From Gammaproteobacteria bacterium (GTDB lineage: Bacteria; Pseudomonadota; Gammaproteobacteria; UBA6429; Thiohalophilaceae), in the NCBI GenBank assembly GCA_029880425.1, contig JAOUOK010000070.1, positions 1 through 7,504 on the forward strand: DNA of 7,504 bases, in the 5' to 3' direction. Of this stretch, positions 1 to 5,570 are shown in pieces. Made by a program: the position numbers and the translations under genes. Positions within the stretch are counted from its first letter, which is position 1; each line of letters starts with the position of its first letter. Below the pieces are notes generated by a model that did no database searches, had not been told where the DNA came from, and worked only from the letters and a program-made list of their open reading frames with translations.

Positions 1-607
1 CGCGTAAATCAGCTAAGGCAGGTAATTCAGTTAAGCTCTTCAGGTTAAAGTAATCAAGAAATTCTTTTGTTGTTGCATAAAGTGCAGGTTTACCCGGTAC
101 ATCACGATGGCCAATCACACGGATCCAGTCACGTTCAATCATGGTTTTGATAATTTGTGAACTCACGCCAACACCACGTACCTCTTCAATTTCAGCACGC
201 GTAATAGGTTGTCGATATGCAATCAAAGCCAGTGTTTCTAATGTTGCCCGTGAATAACGTGAAGGACGTTCTTCAAATAATTTCGCAACCCAGTTTGAAT
301 AATCATCCCTGACCTGGAAACGAAAACCAGAACTGACTTCTTTTAATTCAAGCGAGGTGTGTTCAAGATATTGTTCCTGCAATTTTGCTACAGCCTCTTT
401 AATTGCATCTTTACCTGGATGTTTATCATCAGGAAATAAATCCATTAAGCGATCGACTTTTAAAGTTTGGCCTGCAGAAAATAAAGCAGCTTCAAGAATA
501 CGCATCAGTTCATTTTCACTAAGATCAGAATCAATAATAATCTTACGTGTTTTTTCTAAACCTTCATTCTCATCATTTGTCTTTTCTGATGTTGTAGATT
601 CACTCAT
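1..607 (-). CDS. scpB: ScpB, segregation and condensation protein B (C-terminus beyond the window)
   Basis: ScpB forms a dimer that binds the kleisin ScpA and, with SMC, makes the bacterial condensin that compacts and segregates the chromosome in the cytoplasm. I translated it by hand from ATG at 607-605; 202 codons are visible and the frame is open to the left edge, so the C-terminus is missing. The family's central winged-helix signature is plain: residues of the form LETLALIAYRQPITRAEIEE at about 120-139, followed by VRGVGVSS, then a GHRDVPGKPALYATT stretch and a LTELPALADLR tail typical of the end of the conserved core. The N-terminus (MSESTTSEKTNDENEG) is a short acidic, probably disordered lead. 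An AGGA at 621-618 sits 10 bases before the ATG. The gene starts 25 bases after the scpA stop, so the two are surely cotranscribed. Identity is secure. Confidence 0.95.
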   Translation of the reverse strand, partial: MSESTTSEKTNDENEGLEKTRKIIIDSDLSENELMRILEAALFSAGQTLKVDRLMDLFPDDKHPGKDAIKEAVAKLQEQYLEHTSLELKEVSSGFRFQVRDDYSNWVAKLFEERPSRYSRATLETLALIAYRQPITRAEIEEVRGVGVSSQIIKTMIERDWIRVIGHRDVPGKPALYATTKEFLDYFNLKSLTELPALADLR

Positions 608-632
608 TTAAAAAATATCCTGCACTAAAAAT

Positions 633-1451
633 TTATTGATCAACTGCCACTATGGCTTTAACGTGAATACGGCCATATAACTCAGTTTGTACGATTTCAA
701 TTAAAGACTGCTTAATCAACTCTAAAATTGCCAGCAAGCTGACTACGACACCACTCTTTCCTTCTTCAACAGTAAATAATTCACTAAAATCTGTGAATGT
801 ATCTGCGTTAAGTTTTCCAAGAACGATAGACATTCGTTCACGTACAGACAAAGGTTCCATCTCGATTTGATGATGTTCATAAAGTGTCGCTCTTTGCATA
901 ATATCTTTAAATGCTGACAGCACTTCTTTTAATTCAACCTGTGGTGGACTACGTACAATTTTAAGATCCGGGCCTTTAACTTCAGCAATATGAATATCAC
1001 GTTCAACACGGGGCAAGTAATCAATGTCTTCTGCCGCTTTTTTAAAGCGTTCATACTCCTGTAAACGCCGAACCAGTTCTGCACGAGGATCACCTTCATC
1101 CTCTTCTTCAGGTTTTGGACGTGGTAATAACATACGTGATTTAATTTCTGCCAGCATAGCAGCCATTAAAAGGTACTCAGCAGCAAGTTCCCAGCGCATA
1201 TCTTTCATGAGTTCAATATATTCCATATATTGCAAGGTAATATCTGCAACAGGAATATCGAGAATATCGAGGTTCTGACGTTTAATCAGGTAAAGCAGTA
1301 AATCCAACGGCCCTTCAAATGACTCAGCCAGAAAAATTTCAAGGGCATCAGGTGGGATATAAAGATCTTTTGGAACAACAGTAAGAGGACTGCCCTGTAC
1401 GACAGCAAAAGGCATTTCTTGTTGTTCTGGATGTCCGTTTTCTGATTCCAC
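633..1451 (-). CDS. scpA: ScpA, kleisin subunit of the SMC-ScpAB condensin
   Basis: ScpA is the kleisin that bridges the heads of an SMC dimer and carries ScpB. The 272-residue product shows the family pattern: an FEGPLDLLLYLI block at residues 45-56, the helical stretch AAEYLLMAAMLAEIKSRMLLP at about 90-110 that contacts the SMC neck, an acidic linker (PEEEDEGDP, 114-122), and a C-terminal winged helix (about 200-272) with VVVSLLAILELIKQSL-type residues that binds the SMC head. About 35 residues precede the conserved core, a moderate N-terminal extension. The start is GTG at 1451-1449, supported by AGGA (1461-1458) six bases upstream. It follows trpS after about 50 bases that hold alternative hairpins and precedes scpB by 25 bases, so expression with both is expected. 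Confidence 0.95.
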   Translation of the reverse strand: MESENGHPEQQEMPFAVVQGSPLTVVPKDLYIPPDALEIFLAESFEGPLDLLLYLIKRQNLDILDIPVADITLQYMEYIELMKDMRWELAAEYLLMAAMLAEIKSRMLLPRPKPEEEDEGDPRAELVRRLQEYERFKKAAEDIDYLPRVERDIHIAEVKGPDLKIVRSPPQVELKEVLSAFKDIMQRATLYEHHQIEMEPLSVRERMSIVLGKLNADTFTDFSELFTVEEGKSGVVVSLLAILELIKQSLIEIVQTELYGRIHVKAIVAVDQ

Positions 1452-1457
1452 TTTTTA

Positions 1458-1461
1458 TCCT
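1458..1461 (-). promoter_or_regulatory. Shine-Dalgarno supporting the GTG start of scpA
   Basis: AGGA on the minus strand, six bases before GTG at 1451. It supports that non-ATG start; the next in-frame Met (residue 13) has no comparable upstream site and would remove the N-terminal lead. Confidence 0.6.
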
Positions 1462-1473
1462 GTTTAGTTAGCC

Positions 1474-1500
1474 GTACTGTTTTTTACAGTACCGTACTGT
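1474..1500. repeat. Three-arm repeat forming two alternative hairpins between trpS and scpA
   Basis: Three 7-base arms lie in a row on the plus strand: GTACTGT (1474-1480), ACAGTAC (1486-1492) and GTACTGT (1494-1500). The middle arm is perfectly complementary to each flank, so the RNA can form one hairpin with a 5-base A loop or a second, tighter one, but not both. The 9-base unit CCGTACTGT is also directly repeated (1472-1480 and 1492-1500). It begins just after the trpS stop codon. There is no U-run after either stem in the direction of the genes, so it does not look like an intrinsic terminator. Its role (mRNA processing, 3' end protection of trpS, or protein binding) is inference. Confidence 0.7.
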
Positions 1501-1501
1501 C

Positions 1502-2719
1502 TTAACTGTATTCAAGGCCCATGACCTGGCGCACTTCTGTAATTGTTGATCTCGCGACATCACGGGCGCGATCACAGCCTTCATTAATGATATTTCGTAC
1601 AAGGTCATGATCCGCTTCAAATTCCTGGGCCCGTTCTTGAATGGGTTCAAGTTCTGCCCTGACCGCATCAATGATCGGCCCTTTACAATCAATACAGCCT
1701 ATTCCTGCTGAACGGCATCCTTCGTTCACCCATGACTTCGTGTCGTCGCTTGAGTATACCTGATGCAAATTCCATACAGGGCATTTTTCTGGTTCACCGG
1801 GATCAGTTTTGCGTACACGTGCCGGATCGGTTGGCATGGTACGCAATTTCTTTTCAACCTCATCAAGATCTTCACGTAAGGCAATGGTATTCCCATAAGA
1901 TTTGGACATTTTTTGACCATCCAGGCCAAACATTTTAGATGCCGGAGTTAACATTGAATCAGGCTCAGGCAAAATAATACGACCACTGCCTTCGAGATAG
2001 CCAAACAGGCGTTCTTTATCACCAAGGGTAATATTTTGCTGGGTATCGAGTAATGCTTTGCCTTTACTTAAAGCTTCTGCATCACCCTTTTCCTGATAAC
2101 TCTTACGTAACTCGTTGTAAAGTTTACCATTTTTCTTACCCATTTTCTTGACTGCAGATTCTGCTTTTTCTTCAAAGTCTGCTTCACGTCCGTAGATATG
2201 ATTAAAACGACGAGCTACTTCACGGGTCAACTCAACATGTGCGACCTGGTCTTCTCCGACAGGTACCAGGCCTGCCTTGTACATCAAGATATCTGCACTT
2301 TGTAACAGTGGGTAACCGAGGAAACCATAGGTACCCAGGTCTCGCTCTTTTAACTTTAATTGCTGATCTTTATAACTGGGTACACGTTCTAACCATGACA
2401 GTGGCGTCATCATTGAGAGCAACACATGTAACTCTGCGTGCTCCGGTATTTTTGATTGAATAAAAAGCGTCGCTGAGCCAGGGTTCACACCCACGGCTAG
2501 CCAGTCAATCACCATATCCCAGACACTATCCTGGATAATCTGTGCTTCTTCATAATGCGTGGTCAGGGCATGCCAGTCGGCAACAAAAAAATAGCATTCA
2601 TATTCATGTTGAAGCTTAATCCAGTTTTTTAACACACCGTGGTAATGACCAAGATGTAATGAGCCTGTTGGACGCATGCCTGACAGCACACGCTGTTGTT
2701 GATTCGTTAAGGAATTCAA
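1502..2719 (-). CDS. trpS: Tryptophanyl-tRNA synthetase, long form with a cysteine motif like a [4Fe-4S] site
   Basis: Class I aminoacyl-tRNA synthetase that charges tRNA-Trp with tryptophan. The Rossmann-fold signatures are present: GSLHLGHYHG (HIGH-type, H22-L-G-H25), GEDQ at 155-158 and KMSKS at 270-274. At 405 residues it is about 70 longer than E. coli TrpS (334). The extra part is a lysine- and glutamate-rich insert at about 179-248, between the NHIYGR segment and ILPEP, an arrangement I recognise from Pseudomonas-type TrpS. After the KMSKS loop, C313, C335, C342 and C345 have spacing C-x21-C-x6-C-x2-C, close to the C-x22-C-x6-C-x2-C motif reported to bind a [4Fe-4S] cluster in Thermotoga maritima TrpRS. 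The start is TTG at 2719-2717, backed by AGGAG six bases upstream; the next Met (residue 15, in LSGMRPTG) would cut into the conserved core. Confidence 0.96.
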   Translation of the reverse strand: MNSLTNQQQRVLSGMRPTGSLHLGHYHGVLKNWIKLQHEYECYFFVADWHALTTHYEEAQIIQDSVWDMVIDWLAVGVNPGSATLFIQSKIPEHAELHVLLSMMTPLSWLERVPSYKDQQLKLKERDLGTYGFLGYPLLQSADILMYKAGLVPVGEDQVAHVELTREVARRFNHIYGREADFEEKAESAVKKMGKKNGKLYNELRKSYQEKGDAEALSKGKALLDTQQNITLGDKERLFGYLEGSGRIILPEPDSMLTPASKMFGLDGQKMSKSYGNTIALREDLDEVEKKLRTMPTDPARVRKTDPGEPEKCPVWNLHQVYSSDDTKSWVNEGCRSAGIGCIDCKGPIIDAVRAELEPIQERAQEFEADHDLVRNIINEGCDRARDVARSTITEVRQVMGLEYS

Positions 2720-2852
2720 TCTTTTCTCCTGAGAGTTCCGGGATTTAGTATTCTAGCTGGATTTGCTGCATGAATTTCAAAGAGCCATTGTACATATTCT
2801 TAAGAATGCGCTTAAAAAGATGAAACAGTGTTAAATTTTATTATTGTCATTG
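2720..2852 (-). other. Untranslated leader of trpS, no Trp-codon leader peptide seen
   Basis: If transcription starts about seven bases after the -10 at 2864-2859, trpS has a leader of roughly 130 bases. I read it for regulatory structure. Two short ATG reading frames occur (MTIIKFNTVSSF and MYNGSLKFMQQIQLEY), neither with tryptophan codons, so classical trp-type attenuation is not supported. A perfect 12-base palindrome, ATTCTTAAGAAT, lies at 2796-2807. A TAGAAT hexamer at about 2746-2751 has TTGAAA upstream, but with a 19-base spacer it is a poor second promoter. The leader ends in the AGGAG ribosome binding site. The extent depends on the inferred promoter. Confidence 0.4.
2726..2730 (-). 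promoter_or_regulatory. Strong Shine-Dalgarno that sets the TTG start of trpS
   Basis: AGGAG on the minus strand with a six-base spacer to TTG at 2719. The match and spacing are close to ideal, which makes the rare TTG start credible and may offset its lower initiation efficiency. Confidence 0.75.
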
Positions 2853-2858
2853 GTATCG

Positions 2859-2886
2859 ATTATACCTGATTCTATCAGGGCGTAAA
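2859..2886 (-). promoter_or_regulatory. Candidate sigma70 promoter for trpS-scpA-scpB
   Basis: On the minus strand a perfect -10 hexamer TATAAT (2864-2859) is preceded after 16 bases by TTTACG (2886-2881), a four-of-six match to the -35 consensus. It lies between the end of yciO and trpS, with no terminator between them, so it would add to readthrough from rnm-yciO. The spacer is almost entirely filled by the palindrome at 2865-2879. This is the best promoter-like sequence seen in the window, but it is assigned by eye only. Confidence 0.5.
2865..2879. repeat. 15-base palindrome in the trpS promoter spacer (possible operator)
   Basis: CCTGAT-TCT-ATCAGG is a perfect 6+6 inverted repeat with a three-base centre, placed exactly between the candidate -35 and -10. 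A dimeric repressor bound here would block RNA polymerase. As RNA from upstream it could form a small stem, but no U-tract follows, so a terminator is unlikely. I do not recognise it as the site of a known regulator. Confidence 0.5.
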
Positions 2887-2932
2887 AAGGCATTTTTCAC
2901 TAAGTTAAAGTAATTTCTAGGTTTAGCCAAAT

Positions 2933-3556
2933 TTACTCAAACGGCGTGGGATCACCTTCCCTACGCCGGGTAACCACAGGAATCTCATCTGTCATGTCCA
3001 CTACTGTGGTGGGTTCTAACCCACAGTAACCCCCATCAATAACAAGATCGACCTGGTGTTCCAGGAGTTCACGAATATCATAGGGATCGGTCAGCGGCAT
3101 GCTGTCACCCGGCAGGATCAACGTGGTACTCATAATAGGTTCCCGGTACTCCTCAAGAAGTACATGAGCGATAGGATTTGAAGGCACGCGAATCCCGATA
3201 GTACGTTTTTTCGGATGCATCATGCGTCGTGGTACTTCAGACGTGGCTTTTAAAATAAAGGTATAAGGTCCTGGTGTATGCGCATTTAAACTACGATAAA
3301 GTGAATTATTCGCTAATTTTGCATAGGTACTGATTTCAGATAAATCCCGGCACATCAAGGTAAAATTATGCCTTGAACTGACCTCTCGAATACGTCGGAT
3401 TCGATCCAGGGCTTTTTTATCTCCCAGGTGGCAACCCAGTGCGTAGGCAGAATCTGTTGGATAAACAATCACCGCGCCCTTATGCAACATATCCACCGTT
3501 TGGTGAATCAGGCGAAGCTGTGGGTTTTCGGGGTGAATTTGAAAAAACTGGCTCAC
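2933..3556 (-). CDS. yciO: YciO, YrdC/Sua5-like nucleotide and RNA-binding family protein
   Basis: Cytoplasmic protein of the YrdC/Sua5 fold, whose better-known members make threonylcarbamoyl-AMP for tRNA t6A modification. This product matches the YciO branch, whose cellular role is not settled. From GTG at 3556-3554 it is 207 residues, like E. coli YciO (206), and begins MSQFFQIHPENPQLRL, the same N-terminus as I recall for E. coli YciO. Family residues visible: VYPTDSAYALGC at 31-42, NFTLMCRDLSE at 64-74, TPGPYTFILKAT at 94-105, RTIGIRVPSNPIA at 118-130, STTLILPG at 143-150 and PTTVVD at 182-187. The frame stays open to a GTG at 3583, which would add nine residues, but the 3556 start has a GGGGAT site just upstream and overlaps the rnm stop as GTGA, pointing to translational coupling. 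Confidence 0.93.
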   Translation of the reverse strand: MSQFFQIHPENPQLRLIHQTVDMLHKGAVIVYPTDSAYALGCHLGDKKALDRIRRIREVSSRHNFTLMCRDLSEISTYAKLANNSLYRSLNAHTPGPYTFILKATSEVPRRMMHPKKRTIGIRVPSNPIAHVLLEEYREPIMSTTLILPGDSMPLTDPYDIRELLEHQVDLVIDGGYCGLEPTTVVDMTDEIPVVTRRREGDPTPFE

Positions 3557-4413
3557 ACGATATCCCCAATTCTTTCTTTCCACTCAGCGCTATGCCACAA
3601 GGGTATACTTCCCGCCTGTACATCTTGCATAGCACCGAGTTCTCGATAGATATTTTCCGGGCTATGAAAATCTGAACCTTTCGAAATATACAACTCAAAC
3701 TGGTTTGCCAGTTGCGTCATACGCTGTTCCTCATCTGGACTATGACTACCCGAAATGGCTTCAAAACCCAGACCGCCCAGCTCTTTAAATTCAGTAATAA
3801 GTTGCCGTAAACGTGTCGCAGAGATTTTATAGCGGGCTGGATGAGCAATAACCGCAAGCCCCCCTGCCCCATGAATCCAGGACAAAGCCTCTTCCAGGCT
3901 AGCCCATTGACCTGAAACATAGCCCGGTTTGCCATTTACCAGGTATCTTTTAAATACCTGCCGAACATCTTTTGCTTTTCCCTGCTCAACAATGTATTGC
4001 GCAAAATGAGTACGACTTAATATTTCACCATTGGAGAACTTTTTCGCTCCTTGCAGAGCATCAGTAAAACCGGCTTTTTCTAACTTATACGCAATTTTTG
4101 CACCGCGTTCTTGCCGAAACTCTCGCAAGCCTTTGAGCCCCTGGTTTAATACCGGGTCGTCTGGATTGATGCCGAGTCCGACAATATGAATAGTCTGGTG
4201 ACTCCAGGTCACTGAAAGCTCAATACCGGGTACAAAGGGAAGTCCGACTTTATCCGCTGCGAGAGCTGCTTCATGTAATCCTTCTGTTGCATCATGATCA
4301 GTTATAGCAAAGAGTTCCACCTTGTTATCATGCGCACGCATAATGAGTTCTGCCGGACTCAAAGTACCATCAGAAACAGTGGAATGGGAATGTAAATCGC
4401 AACGTAAATTCAT
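3553..4413 (-). CDS. rnm: RNase AM, PHP-domain 5'-3' exoribonuclease (YciV family)
   Basis: PHP (polymerase and histidinol phosphatase) domain phosphoesterase. Its E. coli homologue YciV/RNase AM trims the 5' ends of rRNAs and degrades short nucleotides containing 3',5'-bisphosphate. The 286-residue length fits the family. The metal-binding residues of a trinuclear PHP site can be picked out: DLHSHS (H8, H10), SDG (D15), ITDHD (H40), PGIELS (E65), IHIVG (H76), AHPARY (H191) and KGSDFH (D248, H250). The middle region with SRTHFAQYIVEQGKA and KRYLVNGKPGY (about 133-165) is characteristic of this subfamily. The start is ATG at 4413-4411, since starting later would remove the HxH ligands, yet no clear Shine-Dalgarno precedes it. 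Its stop overlaps the yciO start by 4 bases, so the two genes form a coupled pair. Confidence 0.92.
   Translation of the reverse strand: MNLRCDLHSHSTVSDGTLSPAELIMRAHDNKVELFAITDHDATEGLHEAALAADKVGLPFVPGIELSVTWSHQTIHIVGLGINPDDPVLNQGLKGLREFRQERGAKIAYKLEKAGFTDALQGAKKFSNGEILSRTHFAQYIVEQGKAKDVRQVFKRYLVNGKPGYVSGQWASLEEALSWIHGAGGLAVIAHPARYKISATRLRQLITEFKELGGLGFEAISGSHSPDEEQRMTQLANQFELYISKGSDFHSPENIYRELGAMQDVQAGSIPLWHSAEWKERIGDIV
3562..3567 (-). promoter_or_regulatory. Shine-Dalgarno that sets the GTG start of yciO
   Basis: GGGGAT on the minus strand inside the end of rnm, 5-7 bases before GTG at 3556. It favours this start over the upstream in-frame GTG at 3583, which lacks such a site. Confidence 0.55.
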
Positions 4414-4626
4414 AAGTGGAGGCAGTCTACATGAATAAATAGGCCACTGTCAGTGAGTGGTTAAATTAATATTTGAAATAGTGTCCATCTATTCACAAAG
4501 CAGTTAAAAAATCTCCGCTATTATCAGAAAAACAGTAAGATGATGAGGTGAAATTATTATACAAACGGAACAATTTAGCCTTTATACTGTCAATTGATTA
4601 ATTCTTAAAGAGATATAGTTTTACTG
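4414..4626. promoter_or_regulatory. Divergent intergenic region between rnm and yciB
   Basis: This 213-base AT-rich stretch must hold the promoters for both the rnm-yciO side and the yciB-yciI-parvulin side. I see no coding frame. Possible -10 hexamers for the plus strand are TATTAT (4519-4524) and TATACT (4583-4588), but neither has a good -35 at normal spacing. For the minus strand I found only weak matches, such as TGGACA with no good -10. Both flanking genes have poor ribosome binding sites: yciB has only AAGAGA 13 bases upstream, and rnm has none. A nested inverted repeat is listed separately. Confidence 0.5.
4444..4460. repeat. Nested inverted repeat upstream of rnm
   Basis: CCACT (4444-4448) pairs with AGTGG (4456-4460), and inside it CACTG (4445-4449) pairs with CAGTG (4451-4455) around a single T. 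It starts about 30 bases upstream of the rnm start codon, a plausible operator position, but arms of five bases are short enough to arise by chance. Confidence 0.3.
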
Positions 4627-5241
4627 ATGAAGTTTTTATTTGATTTTTTCCCTATCGCATTATTTTTTATAACCTTTAAATTTTACGACGATCCTCAGCA
4701 AGGTGTACTTGCCGCAACGGCCGTGGCCATTGTCGCAACAATGCTCCAGGTCCTCGTATTCTGGTTAAAAAATAAGCGTGTCGAGAAAATGCATATCATC
4801 ACCCTGGTACTGATTACAGTCCTCGGTGGTGCTACCCTATTACTTAAAGATCCGTTTTTTATTAAGTGGAAACCAACCGCGGTAAACTGGATGTTTGCCC
4901 TTGCCTTTCTCGGCAGCCAGTTCATTGGTTCAAAACCATTTGTTAAACGTATGATGGCTCATGCCGTAGAGTTACCTGAACATGTCTGGATGAAACTAAA
5001 CATGGCCTGGGTTGTCTTCTTTACGGCGATGGGATTTGCAAATCTTTATGTTGCATTTAGCTTTAGTCTCTCAATCTGGGTTGATTTTAAAACATACGGC
5101 ATGTTGGGACTTACCCTGTTATTTGTCATACTGCAAGCTATCTACCTGGCTAAACATATGCCCGAAGATGCAAATACAAACGAAAATGATGAAAACTGTA
5201 CTGAACTTGAAACAGCCGACCTAAAAGAAGAAGTGAAATAA
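4627..5241 (+). CDS. yciB: YciB (IspZ), inner-membrane septation-associated protein
   Basis: Integral inner-membrane protein of the YciB/IspZ family, linked to cell-envelope maintenance and septation; the molecular activity is unknown. The 204-residue product starts [19 protein letters not shown], the family's typical N-terminus. Hydrophobic segments are visible at about 6-20, 27-47, 56-73, 87-101, 123-145 and 156-175. Family landmarks are [15 protein letters not shown] (about 74-88), [12 protein letters not shown] (117-128), ANLYVAF (138-144) and FKTYG (154-158). Compared with E. coli YciB (179 residues), it has a polar, acidic tail at about 180-204 rich in D, E and N, probably cytoplasmic. 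The ATG is fixed by homology because the ribosome binding site is weak. The stop is one base before yciI, so the two are cotranscribed, as in many Gammaproteobacteria. Confidence 0.93.
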   Translation: MKFLFDFFPIALFFITFKFYDDPQQGVLAATAVAIVATMLQVLVFWLKNKRVEKMHIITLVLITVLGGATLLLKDPFFIKWKPTAVNWMFALAFLGSQFIGSKPFVKRMMAHAVELPEHVWMKLNMAWVVFFTAMGFANLYVAFSFSLSIWVDFKTYGMLGLTLLFVILQAIYLAKHMPEDANTNENDENCTELETADLKEEVK

Positions 5242-5242
5242 C

Positions 5243-5542
5243 ATGTTATATGCCATTATCTCTCAAGATGTAGAAAACAGCCTTGAAAAGCGTGCCTCGG
5301 CCCGCCCGGATCACATTGAACGTTTACAAACCTTAAAAGCAGAAGGTCGGCTGATTTTAGCTGGCCCTCATCCTGCGATTGATAATAATGAACCTGGTCC
5401 AGCAGGCTTTACCGGTTCATTAGTGGTTGCCGAGTTTGAATCGCTTGAAGCTGCACAAGCCTGGGCAGACGCAGATCCCTATATCAAGGCGGGAGTTTAT
5501 GACACAGTTACTGTTAAACCCTTTAAAAAAGTCTTACCCTAA
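5243..5542 (+). CDS. yciI: YciI family protein
   Basis: Small cytoplasmic protein of 99 residues with the dimeric alpha/beta (ferredoxin-like) YciI fold. No reaction is established for this branch, although the conserved His and Asp in a cleft have been taken to suggest an enzyme. It matches E. coli YciI (98 residues) almost end to end: MLYAIISQD at the start, RPDHIERL at 21-28 with the conserved H24, EGRLILAGP at 34-42, PGPAGFTGS at 51-59, [16 protein letters not shown] at 65-80, AGVYD at 83-87 and VKPFKKV at the C-terminus. The start is one base after the yciB stop and has only a loose purine-rich site (AGAAGAAG) ahead, so it may depend on coupling to yciB. A secreted parvulin follows 28 bases later. 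Confidence 0.94.
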   Translation: MLYAIISQDVENSLEKRASARPDHIERLQTLKAEGRLILAGPHPAIDNNEPGPAGFTGSLVVAEFESLEAAQAWADADPYIKAGVYDTVTVKPFKKVLP

Positions 5543-5570
5543 ATATATTAAAGTTATTAAGGAAAATAGA

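Noticed and set aside
357..611. Open frame on the plus strand opposite scpB
   Set aside because: It lies wholly antisense to scpB, whose translation matches a known family; serine-rich content is typical of a shadow frame.
1024..1278. Open frame on the plus strand opposite scpA
   Set aside because: Antisense to a conserved part of scpA, with low-complexity serine- and arginine-rich translation and no convincing ribosome binding site.
1474..1500. CRISPR-like or tandem repeat array
   Set aside because: Only two direct copies of nine bases with no spacer pattern; better described as alternative hairpins.
2239..2463. Plus-strand open frame opposite trpS
   Set aside because: Antisense to the conserved catalytic region of trpS; no family resemblance.
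2720..2852. trp-type attenuator or T-box upstream of trpS
   Set aside because: Neither short leader frame contains Trp codons, no terminator stem precedes the ribosome binding site, and I see no T-box features.
2865..2879. Terminator after yciO
   Set aside because: The 6-base stem has no U-tract on the gene strand and directly abuts a perfect -10 hexamer, so an operator in a promoter is a better reading.
5427..5570. N-terminal extension of the parvulin gene overlapping yciI
   Set aside because: It would put about 48 residues before a textbook signal peptide and overlap yciI in another frame; ATG 5571 has AAGGA at correct spacing.
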